Source: Candidatus Rifleibacteriota bacterium (GTDB lineage: Bacteria; Muiribacteriota; Ozemobacteria; Ozemobacterales; Ozemobacteraceae). Taken from it: 64,000 bases of DNA. The stretch is from contig JAAYNI010000003.1 of assembly GCA_012520995.1 (NCBI GenBank), forward strand, positions 24,054-88,053, written 5' to 3'. The notes beneath the pieces are model-generated. The model searched no databases, had not been told where the DNA came from, and worked only from the letters and a program-made list of their open reading frames with translations. A program made the translations under genes and the position numbers. Of the stretch, positions 62,457 through 64,000 are shown in pieces (position 1 is the first letter of the stretch; each line of letters starts with the position of its first letter).

Positions 62457-64000
62457 TTTACTCAAGGAACCTTGGGTTGCTGTCATGACAAATGACAAGG
62501 GCAGGGTGGAAGAAGTTTCCCTGATCGAATTGTTTTCCAATGCCCACGAATACAAATGCTTGGCAGGAGAGACACCTGCTCAGGATTTTGCTGTTCTAAG
62601 GTTTTTGCTCGCTGTTTTGCATACTGTTTTTTCGAGGTTTGATAAAGAAGGAAACCCGTATGAAGGTATTGAGCTGGATGAACGATTTCAGCAGACCAAT
62701 CAAATGCACTCGGATTATGAAGATGACTATAGAGCAACTGCATTTGAAAGATGGGAAGACCTCTGGAAAATGCCTAGGTTTCCGAAAATAATAAATCAAT
62801 ATCTCGAAAAAAACTCAGATAGGTTCAATTTATATGACGAAAAGTATCCTTTTTATCAAATCAGCAAGACTGAGATGAATAGTCTTTTCGATGAACCTGC
62901 AGAAAGCACAAAGGGCAGAATTTATTTCAAATACATAAATCGTCTGCTCTCTGAGAGCGAAAACAAAACAGAGCTGTTCGCTCCCGCAAGTGAAGCTTTC
63001 AAAGACGAGCTTTCCGAAGCCGCTCTGACACGCTGGCTGATAGCATTTCAGGGATACACCGGCACAAGCGACAAGAGAAAGTTTCCAGGCATGGTCGGGA
63101 GCGCATCAAAGGGCTGGCTGCTTGGTCTTGGCGGTATTTATCTGTCTGGCAAAACTTTGAAAGAAACACTTCTTCTGAATATGATCATGTCGGGAGAAAT
63201 GGATTCTCAGAGGCAAAAGCCTATTTGGGAGAAAAGCTTTGCTGAAAAAATCAATGATTTGACGACAGGGCGAATACCGGATAATCTTGCGGATCTTTAT
63301 ACAAATTGGTCGAGATTTCTTTTGATAGACTCTGATGAAAACAGAGGACAGTTTTTGCGGGCGGTTCAGCTTCCTGGCATAGATCCGCAGGAGTTTTTCT
63401 TGGAACCCATGACTATTTGGTATTATCCGGAATCAGGTGATAATAAAAATCACTATATTCCTAAAACTCACGATTTGAATAGTGCTTTTTGGCGTTCATT
63501 TGGGCTTTTAGACAAAAATAGCATGATTTTCTCAAAGAGCAAAAAAACGGTAAGACCCCCTGGAATTCTTGATTGGCACAGCGATCTGATTAAAGAAAAA
63601 TATCTTTCAGAAGACTTGGTAACTCTTCGGGCTGTTGGCTTAAGCTATAACAGAGATGCTTCTACAATGCCGAATGATGATATTTTTGATGAATTGAATA
63701 TTTATAACGAGGTTTTGGCTGATCTTGATTCTACTGGTTGGGTGAAAAGAATTGCAGAGACGGTGGAAACAACTAAGACCGCCATAGACAGAGTGTTAAA
63801 AAACTTTGCCAAAGATATTGAAATGATTAGAAATGTTGCTGGAGGTGGTTTGCCAGACAGAGTTTGTCAAGAAGCTTATTTCGCTGTCGACTTGCCATTC
63901 AGAGAATGGCTTGCAGGGCTTAGACCTGAAAATGGCAAAGAAGAAAAAATAGCAGAGTGGAAAGACACATTAAAGAAGATAATTTTTGAGCAAGCCGACA
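62443..64000 (+). CDS. casA: Cascade large subunit CasA/Cse1, truncated by the window end
   Basis: 519 codons are visible and no stop is reached. The N-terminus KEFNLLKEPWVAVMT is characteristic of Cse1, as are AGETPAQDFAVLRFLLAVLH, YPFYQI, WLIAFQGYTGTSDKRKFPG, ASKGWLLGLGGIYLSGKTLKETLLLN and AYFAVDLPFREWLAGL near the end. Cse1 recognises the PAM and recruits Cas3. The open frame overlaps cas3. The reading frame holds to the window edge, so the gene is probably intact, with only its last residues missing. casB to cas2 and the array should follow. Confidence 0.94.
   Translation, partial: MKEFNLLKEPWVAVMTNDKGRVEEVSLIELFSNAHEYKCLAGETPAQDFAVLRFLLAVLHTVFSRFDKEGNPYEGIELDERFQQTNQMHSDYEDDYRATAFERWEDLWKMPRFPKIINQYLEKNSDRFNLYDEKYPFYQISKTEMNSLFDEPAESTKGRIYFKYINRLLSESENKTELFAPASEAFKDELSEAALTRWLIAFQGYTGTSDKRKFPGMVGSASKGWLLGLGGIYLSGKTLKETLLLNMIMSGEMDSQRQKPIWEKSFAEKINDLTTGRIPDNLADLYTNWSRFLLIDSDENRGQFLRAVQLPGIDPQEFFLEPMTIWYYPESGDNKNHYIPKTHDLNSAFWRSFGLLDKNSMIFSKSKKTVRPPGILDWHSDLIKEKYLSEDLVTLRAVGLSYNRDASTMPNDDIFDELNIYNEVLADLDSTGWVKRIAETVETTKTAIDRVLKNFAKDIEMIRNVAGGGLPDRVCQEAYFAVDLPFREWLAGLRPENGKEEKIAEWKDTLKKIIFEQAD

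Overview
The window is a 64 kb stretch of a low-GC bacterial chromosome with long, repeat-filled intergenic gaps. Gram-negative-type traits are a CptA/EptA-like phosphoethanolamine transferase pair, lipoproteins and signal-peptide proteins, and a siderophore/heme-type ABC importer. Arginine deiminase, ATP-dependent PEP carboxykinase, type III glutamine synthetase, a bacterial GlnRS and pilin-related proteins suggest an anaerobic or fermentative heterotroph from a poorly sampled phylum. The pilin-like C-terminal domains and repeat-rich gaps remind me of Riflebacteria- or Lentisphaerae-like genomes, but this is inference only. No rRNA, insertion sequence or prophage was recognised.

Layout. 1-3856: a core operon pyrH-frr-(small ferredoxin)-uppS-cdsA-rseP, covering ribosome recycling, undecaprenyl lipid synthesis and site-2 proteolysis. 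4280-8405: a DegT aminotransferase, a small membrane protein and a large MscS channel. 8497-11000: three minus-strand genes that share an unusual Cys-rich, pilin-derived C-terminal domain. 11224-14748: three TMEM43-family genes, the middle one a broken fragment. 14788-19880: an M29 aminopeptidase, tRNA-Gly, a ribbon-helix-helix protein, a BRCT protein, a CBM20-like/esterase protein and a Fic protein. 20053-29116: pckA, radC, transketolase, glnS, a membrane protein and a BaiN-like flavoprotein. 29421-35897: two tandem phosphoethanolamine-transferase paralogues, a Memo-AMMECR1 fusion and arcA. 36253-45138: a P2-type ATPase, a frameshifted unknown gene, rplU-prp-rpmA, glnN and a creatininase-fold protein that lacks its metal ligands. 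45457-49713: four membrane-anchored TPR genes, two of them damaged. 50203-53325: an iron-complex ABC importer. 53549-58404: an M3 peptidase, tRNA-Thr and a zinc-ribbon membrane protein. 59019-64000: a gene remnant, two decayed type I-E CRISPR repeats exactly 60 nt apart, then cas3 and casA running off the window.

The most unusual feature is the intergenic DNA. Almost every gap over 200 bp is a mosaic of the same short modules: a 60-100 bp element in at least seven copies on both strands, several hairpin elements, and word-like tracts in the style of 'CCGTGTATTCCGTGTGTTCCGTGGTTT' split across gaps. Some of these run into the 3' ends of genes and supply new C-terminal residues. Several genes are decayed (a TMEM43 fragment, two TPR genes with nonsense codons, a frameshifted ORF, a CRISPR remnant), so the genome appears to be shedding accessory functions. 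Other leads are a prp protease gene next to an L27 that lacks the N-terminal extension Prp normally cuts, a ferredoxin inside the uppS operon, and a secreted esterase whose only well-placed start codon is ATA.
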